This document shows positions 7,380 through 16,281 of a stretch of 64,000 bases of DNA, piece by piece. The notes beneath the pieces were generated by a model that did no database searches, was not told where the DNA came from, and saw only the letters and a program-made list of their open reading frames with translations. A program made the translations under genes and the position numbers. Positions within the stretch are counted from its first letter, which is position 1, and each line of letters begins with the position of its first letter. Source of the DNA: an uncultured Novosphingobium sp. (GTDB lineage: Bacteria; Pseudomonadota; Alphaproteobacteria; Sphingomonadales; Sphingomonadaceae); contig CAMPHR010000003.1 of the NCBI GenBank assembly GCA_946886075.1, positions 62,001 to 126,000 on the forward strand. Direction: 5' to 3'.

Positions 7380-9125
7380 ATGACACCGCAAATATTTGAT
7401 CTGATCATCCGGGGCGGCCTGGTGATAGATGGCACCGGCCTCCCTCGCCGCCGGATCGATGTCGGCATAAAGGACGGCCGGGTCGCCGCTCTGGGGCTGC
7501 TCAACGGAACGAAGGCGGAGCGGGAGATCGACGCCAGCGGCATGATCGTCGCTCCCGGCATAGTGGACCCGCACACCCATTATGATCCGCAAATCACCTT
7601 CGACCCTTATGCCACCATGTCCTGTTTCCACGGCGTCACCACCGTGCTCGCTGGCAATTGCGGTTTCTCGGCAGCGCCGGTTCGCCGCGACGACCGTGAA
7701 TTCCTCACCGACATCTTCGCCAGCGTAGAAGACATGAACCCCATCGCCCTGTCCGGCGTGCCATGGGACAACTTTGAAACTTTCCCGGAATATCTCGCGT
7801 CGCTGAACGGCAAGCTTGGCGTGAACTTCGCCTGCTATGTCGGCCATTCGAACATCCGCCGCTGGGTCATGGGCGAAGGCGCTTATGATCGAGACGCCAC
7901 GGCGGCAGAGATCGCTGAAATGCAGGCGATTGTGGACGAAGCGGTCCGGGCGGGCGCTGCGGGCCTCTCCTCGTCGGCGGCACCCACGCATCTCGACATC
8001 AAGGGGCGCCCCGTCCCCTCCCGCCGCGCCAGCCGGAACGAGCTGCTGGCGCTCAGCGCCGCCGCCGGGCTAACGCGGCCGGGCACCATCTGCTATCTCC
8101 CGGCCAGCGCAATCGGCGGCATGACGCAGGAGGATTATGACCTCCTGCTTCAAATCGGCGAGGCATCCGGCCTGCCCGTGATCATCCAGGGCATCGGCGG
8201 CGCGAGCAAGGTCGATGTGCCGACCGCCAGTTGGGACACGGCCTCCCGCTTCCTCGACGAAGCAACCGCGCGCGGCACGCCCGTCTATTCCCTGCTGATG
8301 AGCCGCCCGTTCGACCGCACCGTCGAAATCGGCCCCAACAATGTCCACTATAGGGCGTGCTTCGCCTTCAACGACCTGCTGAACCTGCCCGATCCGGAGC
8401 GGCGCGCGGCGCTCCGCGATACCCTATGGCGCGACCGGGTCCGCAACTCTGTTGAAGACGGCAACCGCGACCCGTCAAAGGGGACCACGCTCCCGCCCCC
8501 ACAATGGTCGGACGTGTATGTCGTGCAAGTCGCCGAAGAACGGAACCGCTCCCTTGAAGGCAAATCCATTGCCGCCCTTGCGCAGGAACGGGACAGCGCG
8601 CCGATGGATGCCATGCTCGACCTTGCGTTGGACGAGGATCTGCGCACCACCTTCCGCTGGCGCACCGAGAGCCCGGAATGGGCCGCGGCGGTCGATGTGG
8701 CACAGGGCCATCCCAACATGATCGTCGGCGTGTCGGACGGCGGCGCGCATCTGCACAAGGATGATGGCGCGGACTGGAGCTCCTATTTCCTGCGCTCCTG
8801 GGTCCTCAATCGCAAACGCTGGACGCTGGAGGAAGGCATCCGCCAGATAACGCAAGTCCCCGCCGCTATGCTGGGCTTTGCCGATCGCGGCACGCTGCGC
8901 GTCGGCGGCTGGGCCGACATCATGATCTTCGATCCCGAAACCATCGGCCCATGGCGCAAGGAATTCGTGCACGACCTGCCGGGCGGCATCGGCCGCTGGA
9001 AGGCGCTCGGCACCGGTGTCAAGGCAACCATCGTCAATGGTCAGCCGATCGTCATCAATGGACAGCTGACCGGCGCCCTGCCGGGCCATGTCGTGGCGCC
9101 CGGCGCGGCGCTGGACATAATCTGA
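7380..9125 (+). CDS. N-acyl-D-amino-acid deacylase-like amidohydrolase (amidohydrolase_3)
   Basis: 581 aa, starting MTPQIFDLIIRGGLVIDGTG at ATG 7380 with GAGGA about 11 bases upstream; an in-frame start at 7314 would run through the inverted repeat. The metal-binding HTHYDPQ motif follows VAPGIVDP, then AGNCGFSAAP, and a C-terminal Asp-containing VGVSDGGAHLHKDDG, all typical of D-aminoacylase-type TIM-barrel amidohydrolases. The family hydrolyses amides or cyclic amides, but many catabolic-cluster members have unknown substrates. It is followed at short spacing by TauD, MFS, SDR and dehydrogenase genes, suggesting co-transcription. Function beyond C-N or related hydrolysis is not assigned. 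Confidence 0.87.
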   Translation: MTPQIFDLIIRGGLVIDGTGLPRRRIDVGIKDGRVAALGLLNGTKAEREIDASGMIVAPGIVDPHTHYDPQITFDPYATMSCFHGVTTVLAGNCGFSAAPVRRDDREFLTDIFASVEDMNPIALSGVPWDNFETFPEYLASLNGKLGVNFACYVGHSNIRRWVMGEGAYDRDATAAEIAEMQAIVDEAVRAGAAGLSSSAAPTHLDIKGRPVPSRRASRNELLALSAAAGLTRPGTICYLPASAIGGMTQEDYDLLLQIGEASGLPVIIQGIGGASKVDVPTASWDTASRFLDEATARGTPVYSLLMSRPFDRTVEIGPNNVHYRACFAFNDLLNLPDPERRAALRDTLWRDRVRNSVEDGNRDPSKGTTLPPPQWSDVYVVQVAEERNRSLEGKSIAALAQERDSAPMDAMLDLALDEDLRTTFRWRTESPEWAAAVDVAQGHPNMIVGVSDGGAHLHKDDGADWSSYFLRSWVLNRKRWTLEEGIRQITQVPAAMLGFADRGTLRVGGWADIMIFDPETIGPWRKEFVHDLPGGIGRWKALGTGVKATIVNGQPIVINGQLTGALPGHVVAPGAALDII

Positions 9126-9144
9126 ATCTGCAGAGGAAATAGTC

Positions 9145-9993
9145 ATGATCGAAGTGATCAAGCTGACCGGCACGATCGGCGCGGAAATAAAGGGCGTCGA
9201 CCTGTCCACCGAACTTCCCCCTGAAACGGTCGCCGCCGTCAAGGACGCGCTCCATGACAATTATGTCGTCTTCTTCCGCGATCAAAAGCCCTTGTCGGAG
9301 GAGGAGCATATGCGCGCCGGGCGTCATTTCGGCACGCTCGACCTTTCGGAAATCCAGCCCGATCCCGCGGCCCGTCGCGAAGTGCTGTGGATGGAAAGCA
9401 ATTCCGCGAAAGGCAATGGCGCTGAATATCTCCACCGCGATCGCACCTACCTCGCCGCGCCGCCCATGGGATCGCTGCTGCAATGCATGGTGAAGCCCGA
9501 TGTGGGCGGCGATACCTGCTGGATCAGTTCGGTCGCCGCCTATGAAGCACTGTCCCAGCCGGTCAGGGACCTGATAGACGGCCTCAGCGCCCTTCATTCG
9601 ATTGCGCCGCTGGCGGCCCGCAGCCAAAGCATGCGCGACATGCTGGGGGACAAGGTTCACAGCTTCGCCACCGCCATCCATCCGTTGGTGGAGGTGCATC
9701 CGGTCAGCGGACGCAAGGCTCTTAACGTCAACGCTAACTGGACAACGCAGATCATGGGCGTGTCGCAGGAGGAAAGCCGCATGCTGCTCGATTTCCTGCT
9801 CAATCATGTGAAGCGGCCGGAATTTCAAATCCGCTTTTCCTGGAATGTCGGCGACATCGCTTTTTGGGACAATCGCACGACGCAGCATTGCGCCATCGCC
9901 GACTATAATAGCCGCCGCGTGATGAAGCGCGTCGCGCTGGTCGGCCATCCGCCCAAGGGCCCCCGCGATGCCGTGACCGCCGGTGCGCACTAA
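9145..9993 (+). CDS. TauD/TfdA family Fe(II)/2-oxoglutarate dioxygenase
   Basis: 282 aa with GAGGAAA ahead of the ATG. The facial triad is H97-x-D99 (EYLHRDRTY) and H248 (NRTTQHCA), with the arginine cluster at about 257-262 binding 2OG. The N-terminus (IGAEIKGVDLSTELP) is the conserved TauD opening. Family members oxidatively cleave or hydroxylate sulfonates, aryloxyacids and other carboxylates. It starts 19 bases after the amidohydrolase stop, so it is probably in one operon with it. The substrate is unknown. Confidence 0.9.
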   Translation: MIEVIKLTGTIGAEIKGVDLSTELPPETVAAVKDALHDNYVVFFRDQKPLSEEEHMRAGRHFGTLDLSEIQPDPAARREVLWMESNSAKGNGAEYLHRDRTYLAAPPMGSLLQCMVKPDVGGDTCWISSVAAYEALSQPVRDLIDGLSALHSIAPLAARSQSMRDMLGDKVHSFATAIHPLVEVHPVSGRKALNVNANWTTQIMGVSQEESRMLLDFLLNHVKRPEFQIRFSWNVGDIAFWDNRTTQHCAIADYNSRRVMKRVALVGHPPKGPRDAVTAGAH

Positions 9994-10141
9994 GGATCGC
10001 CCTTCGACCCGCTCCACATCTGCGGATGCCTGACCAAGGGGCTTGCGAATTTGATGCAGCTACGCCATCCCTCGCTGGATAATTGCAACCGGCCATGAAA
10101 TTTTAACGACGCGGACCGGCTGCCCATCATGTGAGGAGAGA

Positions 10142-11503
10142 ATGATGGCGCCTACGGAGGAACGCCCGGCCCGTCCGGCCTATGCGCTCTATATCTTGCT
10201 GCTGCTGCTGGCGATCAATTCGCTCAGCTACGCAGACCGTCACGTCTTCTCCGTCCTCATCCCCGCGATCAAGTCAGAGTTCGGCGCGTCCGATTCGCTT
10301 CTCGGCCTGGTCGGCGGGCCGGGCTTCGTCGCCAGCTATGTGTTGTTCAGCATGCCGCTCGCCCGCTTCGCCGATCGCTGGTCGCGTCGGGGTGTCCTCA
10401 CCCTGTCCGCGACGCTGTGGAGCGCGGCAACGGCGGCGTGCGGTGCGGCTGGCAACATGCTGCAGATGAGCATCGCTCGCCTGATGGTGGGCATTGGCGA
10501 AGCAGGCGGCCTCCCGCCCGCCCAGTCGCTCCTCGCCAGCCTCTATGACGAGCGCCGCCGGTCGAGCGCGATGGGCGTCCTTTCCGCCTCCACCTATATC
10601 GGCGTCGTGCTCGGCCTGACCGGTGGCGCGGCCGTCGCGGCCATGTGGGGCTGGCGATGGGCCTTTTTCGCGCTCGCCATTCCCGGCTTTCCCCTGGCGC
10701 TGCTGCTCTGGCTGACCGGCCCCCGCCGCAGCAAGGCCGCGCAAGTGCCGAGCGGCGAGCCGTCCGAAAGCTTGTGGACGGCCATCCGCCGCTGCTGGTC
10801 GATCCCCTCCCTGCGCCTGCTTGGCCTGGGCGTCGGCACGTTCAACATATTCGGCTATGCCGCCGCCATTTGGAAGCCTGCCTTCTTCATGCGGTCCCAT
10901 GGCATGACCATTGTGGAGGCAGGCTCCTGGCTCGGGATCGGCGCGGCGATCGGCGGCATTACGGGCAGCCTGCTCAGTGGCGTCATCGTTGACCGGCTGC
11001 GCGCCCGGGGCGAAGAATGGCAGCTGCGCGTTCCCGCCATCGCCTTCCTCCTCGCCTTCCCCATCTTCATCATCATGTTCACCCTGCCGGGCGGAGCCGC
11101 CGTGCAGATCGGCAGCATGCGGGTCCCAGGTGTCGCGCTGCTTTCCATCCTCACCGGGATGATGGCGGCGATGTGGGCAGGCCCCTCCTTCGGCGCAGCC
11201 GCCCGCCTCGTCCTGCCCCATCAACGCGCGCAGGCAACCGCAATGCTGGTCGTCATCATCAACGTGATCGGCAGCGCCTTCGGCCCCGTCCTGGGTGGCA
11301 TTGTCAGCGACCTGCTGGCCGACCGGTTCGGCGCTGAATCGCTCCGCATCAGCCTCTTCTCGCTTTCGGTGCTGACAATTTTCGGCGGGCTGCTTTTCTG
11401 GCGGGCCTCGGTCCATTATCCCCACGACCTTACCCGCGTCGGCCGGGCGGACGGGGCGTCGCCCGCGTTCGGCGAAGGCAAGCTGAAGGAATCGACGCTC
11501 TGA
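10142..11503 (+). CDS. MFS transporter, spinster-like family (second copy)
   Basis: 453 aa with GAGGAGAG before ATG 10142 (a second ATG follows at once). TM1 is followed by SYADRHVFSVLIPAIKSEFG, and the loop RLMVGIGEAGGLPPAQSLLA is the same signature as in the carrier at 3881, so the two are diverged members of one group. About twelve membrane segments are visible. Sitting between the TauD and SDR genes on the same strand, it is probably the uptake carrier for the substrate of this block; specificity is inferred only. Confidence 0.88.
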   Translation: MMAPTEERPARPAYALYILLLLLAINSLSYADRHVFSVLIPAIKSEFGASDSLLGLVGGPGFVASYVLFSMPLARFADRWSRRGVLTLSATLWSAATAACGAAGNMLQMSIARLMVGIGEAGGLPPAQSLLASLYDERRRSSAMGVLSASTYIGVVLGLTGGAAVAAMWGWRWAFFALAIPGFPLALLLWLTGPRRSKAAQVPSGEPSESLWTAIRRCWSIPSLRLLGLGVGTFNIFGYAAAIWKPAFFMRSHGMTIVEAGSWLGIGAAIGGITGSLLSGVIVDRLRARGEEWQLRVPAIAFLLAFPIFIIMFTLPGGAAVQIGSMRVPGVALLSILTGMMAAMWAGPSFGAAARLVLPHQRAQATAMLVVIINVIGSAFGPVLGGIVSDLLADRFGAESLRISLFSLSVLTIFGGLLFWRASVHYPHDLTRVGRADGASPAFGEGKLKESTL

Positions 11504-11548
11504 TCGCTGGCGTTCGCCGCAATGGAGCCATGAACAGGAGAAGATTGC

Positions 11549-12223
11549 ATGAAAACGCACGCGATCGTAACCGGCGCTGCTGGCATATTGGGCCAGGCGG
11601 TTACGCAGGCGCTAAGCCAGGCAGGCTATCGGGTAACAGGCATCGACCGCGCCGATAAGGCAGGCGCAGCGACGCAGGGCGCCTATCTGGGCGGCGTCGA
11701 TCTGACCGATCCGCAAGCAACGGCGGCCGCCGTCGATCAGGCGATCAACGCCAACGGCCCCGTCGCCGCCCTTGTCAATGTAGCAGGCACCTTCCGCTGG
11801 GAAACCGTGGCGGATGGCGATGTCGCGACATGGGCGACGATGTTCGACATCAACCTGCGCACCGCCGTCAACGCCGTCCGCGCCACGCTCCCCTCCTTGC
11901 GGGACGGCGGCGGCGCCATCGTCAGCATCGGCGCGGCCTCCGCGATCAAGGCAGGCGCGGGCATGGGCGCCTATGCCGCCAGCAAGGCGGGCATCGCCAA
12001 GCTCACCGAAGCGCTGGCCGAGGAAGAGAAGGACAATGACATTCGCGTCAACGCCGTCCAGCCGTCGATCATCGACACGCCAGCCAACCGCGCCGACATG
12101 ACCGATGCGGACTTCAGCCGCTGGGTCTCGCCCGCGCAGGTCGCCAGCGTCATCACCTTCCTGCTTTCGGACGGCGCGTCGGGCGTGACCGGCGCCTGCA
12201 TCCCCGTGACGGGCCGCTGCTGA
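11549..12223 (+). CDS. Short-chain dehydrogenase/reductase (SDR)
   Basis: 224 aa, shorter than the usual 250. It has AGGAG upstream. The Rossmann motif is TGAAGILG near residue 8, and the active site is S (IVSIGAASA) with YAASK. The C-terminus GACIPVTGRC is short compared with the usual LDGG tail. It would be an NAD(P)-dependent alcohol/ketone oxidoreductase. Its stop shares one base with the start of the zinc dehydrogenase gene, so the two are translationally coupled and may act on consecutive oxidation steps. Confidence 0.88.
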   Translation: MKTHAIVTGAAGILGQAVTQALSQAGYRVTGIDRADKAGAATQGAYLGGVDLTDPQATAAAVDQAINANGPVAALVNVAGTFRWETVADGDVATWATMFDINLRTAVNAVRATLPSLRDGGGAIVSIGAASAIKAGAGMGAYAASKAGIAKLTEALAEEEKDNDIRVNAVQPSIIDTPANRADMTDADFSRWVSPAQVASVITFLLSDGASGVTGACIPVTGRC

Positions 12224-13245
12224 TGCGCGCCGCCGTCTTCCGCGGAGCAGGCCAGCCGCTCGCCATCGAAACTGTCGCCGATCCGGTGCCGGGCGCCGAT
12301 CAAGTCATATTGGAAGTCGCCAACGCCGGGATTTGCGGGTCAGACCTGCACATGGCCGAAAGCGCCCATACACCCTCCGGCCTCATATTGGGCCATGAGT
12401 TCGCCGGGACGATCGCCGCGCTTGGCCGCGACGTGAAGGGCCCGTGGAAAGTCGGCGACCGCGTCACCGCCCTTCCCCTGAACGCCTGCCACAGCTGCCC
12501 GGCCTGCGACGCCGATCTTCCCGCGCTCTGCTCGGCCAATCTGTTCACGGGCACCAACCTCCTCGCGCAGGGGGCCTATGCGCAGCTCGTCACCGCCCGC
12601 GCCGACATGGTCCAACGCCTGCCCGAAGGCGTCACGCTGGAGGAAGGCGCACTGGTGGAGCCGCTTGCCGTCGGCCACCATATCGTCTCCCTCGCCCACA
12701 TGCCAAAGGACGCAGCGGTCCTGGTGCTGGGCGCTGGCCCCATCGGCGTCGCCGTCGCCCTCTTCGCCCGCCACGCCGGGGCGCGCCATGTCGTGGTGAG
12801 CGAGCGCTCCCCCGAACGCCGTGCCCTCGCCCAGCAGGTCGGCGCCACCGCCGTCATCGATCCGCAGGCGCAGGACGTCGCCACCGCCTTCGCGCAGGTC
12901 AGCGGCGGACATCCGCCTCAGATCATCTTCGAATGCGTCGGCATTCCCGGCATGCTCAACCAGGCGATGCAGATCGCCGCCGTCCGCGCGCAGATCATCG
13001 TCGCGGGCGTGGTGATGCATGACGAAACGATCACCCCCATCGTCGCCCTCGGCAAGGAACTGACGATCCGCTACAGCCAAGCCTATAATGAGCGCGATTT
13101 CGAAGCGGTGATCGACGCCATCGCGACCGGCGCGATCAAGCCTCGGCCGATCCACACCTCCACCGTCAGCCTCGATGAACTGCCCGCCGCCTTCGAGGCG
13201 CTGCGCAGCCAGCCGCGCGAATGCAAGGTGCTCATCCGTCCCTGA
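12223..13245 (+). CDS. Zinc-dependent alcohol dehydrogenase (MDR family)
   Basis: 340 aa. The catalytic zinc region is GICGSDLH with GHEFAG, the structural zinc cysteines are in CHSCPACDADLPALC, and the Rossmann motif is VLVLGAGPIGVAVAL. Both zinc sites look complete, as in threonine/polyol/alcohol dehydrogenases. The cytoplasmic reaction is NAD(P)-linked alcohol oxidation. The start overlaps the SDR stop by one base. The alcohol oxidised is not evident. Confidence 0.9.
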   Translation: MRAAVFRGAGQPLAIETVADPVPGADQVILEVANAGICGSDLHMAESAHTPSGLILGHEFAGTIAALGRDVKGPWKVGDRVTALPLNACHSCPACDADLPALCSANLFTGTNLLAQGAYAQLVTARADMVQRLPEGVTLEEGALVEPLAVGHHIVSLAHMPKDAAVLVLGAGPIGVAVALFARHAGARHVVVSERSPERRALAQQVGATAVIDPQAQDVATAFAQVSGGHPPQIIFECVGIPGMLNQAMQIAAVRAQIIVAGVVMHDETITPIVALGKELTIRYSQAYNERDFEAVIDAIATGAIKPRPIHTSTVSLDELPAAFEALRSQPRECKVLIRP

Positions 13246-13291
13246 ACACTTGACCTTGCACGTAAAATTGGCCCGTCCGCTACGCAAGAAG

Positions 13292-13320
13292 TTGACATTA
13301 TGGTCCGGAAGGTCACAGAT
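13292..13320 (+). promoter_or_regulatory. Possible promoter upstream of KstD-like gene
   Basis: A consensus TTGACA (13292-13297) is followed after 17 bases by ACAGAT, a weak -10. It lies in the 167-base gap before the KstD-like gene, the largest gap in this part of the plus-strand block. Confidence 0.3.
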
Positions 13321-13412
13321 CGCGTGAATATTGCGGGAGGGGATTGGCGCAGCGGCCTGTTTGCGGCGGCGCTCCCCGTTCGCGTCGGAACCCGGATCGG
13401 AATGGGGCTATA

Positions 13413-15101
13413 ATGAGCAATTGGGACAAGGAAGTCGACATTCTGGTTGTGGGGTCGGGCGCGGGCGGCCTGCTCGCGGGCCTGGTCGGTGCGCACAACC
13501 GCGCGGACGTGCTGATCGTTGAAAAGGCCGACCTCTGGGGCGGCACGTCGGCCACTTCGGGCGGCGGCATCTGGATTCCGGGCAGCGACGTCGCCAAGGC
13601 CGCGGGCTTTGAAGATAATCTCGACAACGCCTTCACCTATCTGCGCGGCCTTTCGGCGGACAATGTCCCAGACGAAAATATCCGCGCCTATGTCGATAAT
13701 GCCGCGCCGATGCTGCGCTGGGTGATGGCGAACACGCCGGTCCAGTATATGGCCTTCCCCTATCCCGATTATCATGCGGAAAATCCCGGCGGTTCGGCGC
13801 AGGGCTATCGCACCCACCTGCCCATGCCGCTCGACGGGAAGCCGCTCGGCAAGGAAATCCGCACCCTGCGCTTCGCTTCTCCGGCGGCCAGCCTGTTCGG
13901 CTATCTCAACTGGCATTTCAGCGAAACGCACGAGCTGCTCTACCGCACGAAGGGCTGGATCAAGAACCTCGTCGTCAACATGTCGCGCTACTGGCTCGAC
14001 CTCCCCTTCCGCCTGACGTCGCGCAAGGATCGCCGCCTGACGCTCGGCAACGCATTGACCGGCGGCCTGCGCATGTCCCTCGACAAGGCGGGCGTCCCCG
14101 TCTGGCTCAACACTCCGCTCAGCGAACTCATCCGCGAAGGCGGCCGCGTCACTGGCGCCGTGGTCGAAAAGGATGGCAAGCCCTACCGCATCGGCGTGCG
14201 CAAGGGCGTGGTGCTCGCCGCTGGCGGGTTCGACAAGAATCAGGCGATGCGCGACGCCAATTCACCCCTCTACCCCACCTCGCGCTATTCGGGCGGGGTC
14301 ACCAGCAATACCGGCGACGCGATCCGCGCAGGCGAAGCTGTCGGCGCGAACATGCTCAACCTGCAATCCGCCTGGGCCGCGCCGGTCTTCTACGTGCCGG
14401 GCGAGGATCGCGGGCGGCTATGCACCGTCGAGCGCGCGCTGCCCGGCTGCCTCATGGTCAACCAGAGCGGCAAGCGCTACCTCAACGAAGCCGCCTCCTA
14501 CCATATCGTCGGCCAGCAAATGGCCCGGCGCGAAGCGGAACATAATGACGCCAGCCCCAGCTGGATGATCTTCGACCATGAATATCGCCACAAATTCCCG
14601 ATGGGCCCGCTCTACCCGCTCATGCCCACCTTCATGCATAACAAGGGCGTGCGCAGCATCCTGAAGCAGGGCCGCTCGATCGAGGAGTTGGCGGGCAAGA
14701 TCAGCGTCGATCCGGCCGCGCTTTCCGCCACCATCGCACAGTTCAACAGCCATGCCGCCAAGGGTGAAGACCCCGAATTTCACCGTGGCGAAGCGGCCTA
14801 TGACAAAATGTATGGCGATTTCCGCCACGGCCCCAACCCTTGCCTGCGCCCACTCGACAAGGGCCCCTTCTACGCCATGCCGATCTATCCCGGCGACATC
14901 GGCACCAATGGCGGCCTGCTCACCAATGCAAAGGCGCAGGTTCTGGACGACACAGGCGCCCCGATCACTGGCCTGTACGCGGTCGGCAACAACGCCGCCT
15001 CAGCCATGGGCGAAAGCTATCCCGGCGCAGGCGTCACCATCGGCCCGGCAATGACCTTTGCCTATGTCGCCGCCCGCGACATGACCGGCGCAAACGCTTG
15101 A
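13413..15101 (+). CDS. KstD-like FAD-dependent dehydrogenase (3-ketosteroid delta1-dehydrogenase family)
   Basis: 562 aa from ATG 13413 (MSNWDKEVDILVVGSGAGG). The dinucleotide motif GSGAGG is at 14-19, then EKADLWGGTSATSGGGIWIP, the characteristic KstD/fumarate-reductase-type FAD segment. Tyrosine 120 in PYPDYHAENPGG corresponds by context to the catalytic Tyr119 of Rhodococcus KstD1. ESYPGAGVTIGPA gives Y536 and G540, matching the Tyr487/Gly491 pair. KstD inserts the C1-C2 double bond in 3-ketosteroid ring A; related delta4-(5alpha) dehydrogenases and non-steroid members share the fold. Length fits. With KSI and a KshA-like oxygenase elsewhere in the window, a steroid-like substrate is plausible but untested. 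Confidence 0.82.
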   Translation: MSNWDKEVDILVVGSGAGGLLAGLVGAHNRADVLIVEKADLWGGTSATSGGGIWIPGSDVAKAAGFEDNLDNAFTYLRGLSADNVPDENIRAYVDNAAPMLRWVMANTPVQYMAFPYPDYHAENPGGSAQGYRTHLPMPLDGKPLGKEIRTLRFASPAASLFGYLNWHFSETHELLYRTKGWIKNLVVNMSRYWLDLPFRLTSRKDRRLTLGNALTGGLRMSLDKAGVPVWLNTPLSELIREGGRVTGAVVEKDGKPYRIGVRKGVVLAAGGFDKNQAMRDANSPLYPTSRYSGGVTSNTGDAIRAGEAVGANMLNLQSAWAAPVFYVPGEDRGRLCTVERALPGCLMVNQSGKRYLNEAASYHIVGQQMARREAEHNDASPSWMIFDHEYRHKFPMGPLYPLMPTFMHNKGVRSILKQGRSIEELAGKISVDPAALSATIAQFNSHAAKGEDPEFHRGEAAYDKMYGDFRHGPNPCLRPLDKGPFYAMPIYPGDIGTNGGLLTNAKAQVLDDTGAPITGLYAVGNNAASAMGESYPGAGVTIGPAMTFAYVAARDMTGANA

Positions 15102-15128
15102 CCGTCACCGGCTGGAGAAAGAGCGCAC

Positions 15129-15556
15129 ATGACTGACCCGCAACGGCAGCTTGTGCGCCGCTTCTTCGACGGTTTGACCAGTGGCGCGTTCGACGCCGAC
15201 CTGTTCACCTACGATGTGACATGCTGGACCACCGCATCGGGGAAGATGGACGCAGCACAATATCGTGTTGTGCCGCTCATGCTCCAACGCGTCTTCCCCG
15301 AAGGTATCGCCTTCCACATCGACACCATCATCGCCGAAGGCGATCGCGCCGCCGCCGAGGTTCGATCGGAAGCACGTTCGACGGCGACCAGATCTATACC
15401 AATGATTATGTCTTCATCTTTTCCTTCAGTGGCGACCGCATCGCGTCAGTGGCCGAACATCTCAATCCGCTGCGCGTATCCAGAGCATTGGGCGCCCGCA
15501 TGATGGCGGCCCTTGCTGAATTGAACTCGGATAGCCGGGTAACCCATTCCGGTTGA
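15129..15556 (+). pseudogene. SnoaL-like (NTF2-fold) gene with a single-base frameshift
   Basis: The first frame, from ATG 15129, reads MTDPQRQLVRRFFDGLTSG and continues sensibly to AEVRSE near 15371. It then degenerates. The remaining NTF2-like half (TFDGDQIYTNDYVFIFSFSG, then DRIASVAEHLNPLRV) continues in the -1 frame to the stop at 15556. Restoring one G after 15371 (GAA-GGC-ACG-TTC) joins the halves into one protein of about 142 aa. This is either a real inactivating deletion or a sequencing error. It follows the KstD-like gene at 27 bases, presumably in the same operon. SnoaL/NTF2-fold proteins include isomerases, cyclases and steroid dehydratases. Confidence 0.72.
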
Positions 15557-15598
15557 CGGGCTCACAAGCCGCCAGCCGAAATTGCGCGCCAATCCCCA

Positions 15599-15639
15599 CC
15601 CGTTCGGGCTGAGCCTGTCGAAGCCCTCTTCTTCCTTCA
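15599..15639. repeat. Dispersed intergenic repeat, copy 1 (single arm)
   Basis: CCCGTTCGGGCTGAGCCTG followed by TCGAAGCCCTCTTCTTCC matches one arm of the hairpin repeats at 25664, 32692 and 56348. It lies between converging gene ends. The second arm is not recognisable here. Confidence 0.6.
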
Positions 15640-15680
15640 AAGCGACCATTCCACCAGGCGCGACCAGCGTCCTTAATCCC

Positions 15681-16193
15681 TCAAGCGCCAGCCATCGCCC
15701 GAACCCCATCCGCAACCACGCGCCGCCACTCGATCCGCACCAGATCATCACCGATCGCGGCCTCCAGAAACAGCCGGTCGCCTTCAAACGCATAATGGCG
15801 CGGCTGCTCTGATCCGATCCAGTCCGGATACCATGCGCCATCGACATGGTGCGTAACAACGCCAGCGTCCGCGTCGATCGAAAAGCGACCGAAATATCCG
15901 CTATACCCGCGCATTGACGCACCCAGCGCCTCGTCGCTCACCTGATAAACGCTGGGCTCGCCGAACATCGGCCGGTTCGCCCGCATCAGGTGACAACTCA
16001 TATGCCCATCGGCACTGTACATGATCTGGCCGACCGCATCGGTGCCGAAGGGATGATCCCGCGTCCCATCGGGATGAAAGGTCGTCCACAGGACCAGCTG
16101 CCATCCACCCACGAATGCGGCAAAGGCTTCCTGCGCGCTCATGTCCGGGCGGGCGATCCGCTCCGGCAATCCTTTCCCAGCCATATTCGCCAT
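15681..16193 (-). CDS. Lipocalin-like domain protein
   Basis: 170 aa if started at 16193; an internal ATG at 16184 sits better relative to GGAGAG. The body reads AFVGGWQLVLWTTFHPDG, then VGQIMYSADGHMSCHLMRAN, and ends with a strand-rich IEWRRVV. This is the pattern of the bacterial lipocalin-like domain (lipocalin_5) family: a small beta-barrel with conserved GxW near the N-terminus. No signal peptide is seen. Such proteins turn up in catabolic loci, but their role is not established. It is downstream of and co-directional with the TonB receptor gene, but a strong terminator separates them. Confidence 0.78.
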   Translation of the reverse strand: MANMAGKGLPERIARPDMSAQEAFAAFVGGWQLVLWTTFHPDGTRDHPFGTDAVGQIMYSADGHMSCHLMRANRPMFGEPSVYQVSDEALGASMRGYSGYFGRFSIDADAGVVTHHVDGAWYPDWIGSEQPRHYAFEGDRLFLEAAIGDDLVRIEWRRVVADGVRAMAGA

Positions 16194-16245
16194 CTCTCCG
16201 GTTTGTTCTGCCGATACGGATGATGGCCCGCGCCGGGCATGTCCA

Positions 16246-16276
16246 CAAAGAAAAAGGGCCGGGTTTCCCCGGCCCT
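16246..16276 (-). terminator. Rho-independent terminator of TonB receptor gene
   Basis: A perfect 9-bp stem (AGGGCCGGG/CCCGGCCCT, loop TTTC) is followed on the minus strand by TTTTTCTTTG. It starts 6 bases after the receptor stop codon. Confidence 0.85.
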
Positions 16277-16281
16277 ACTCA

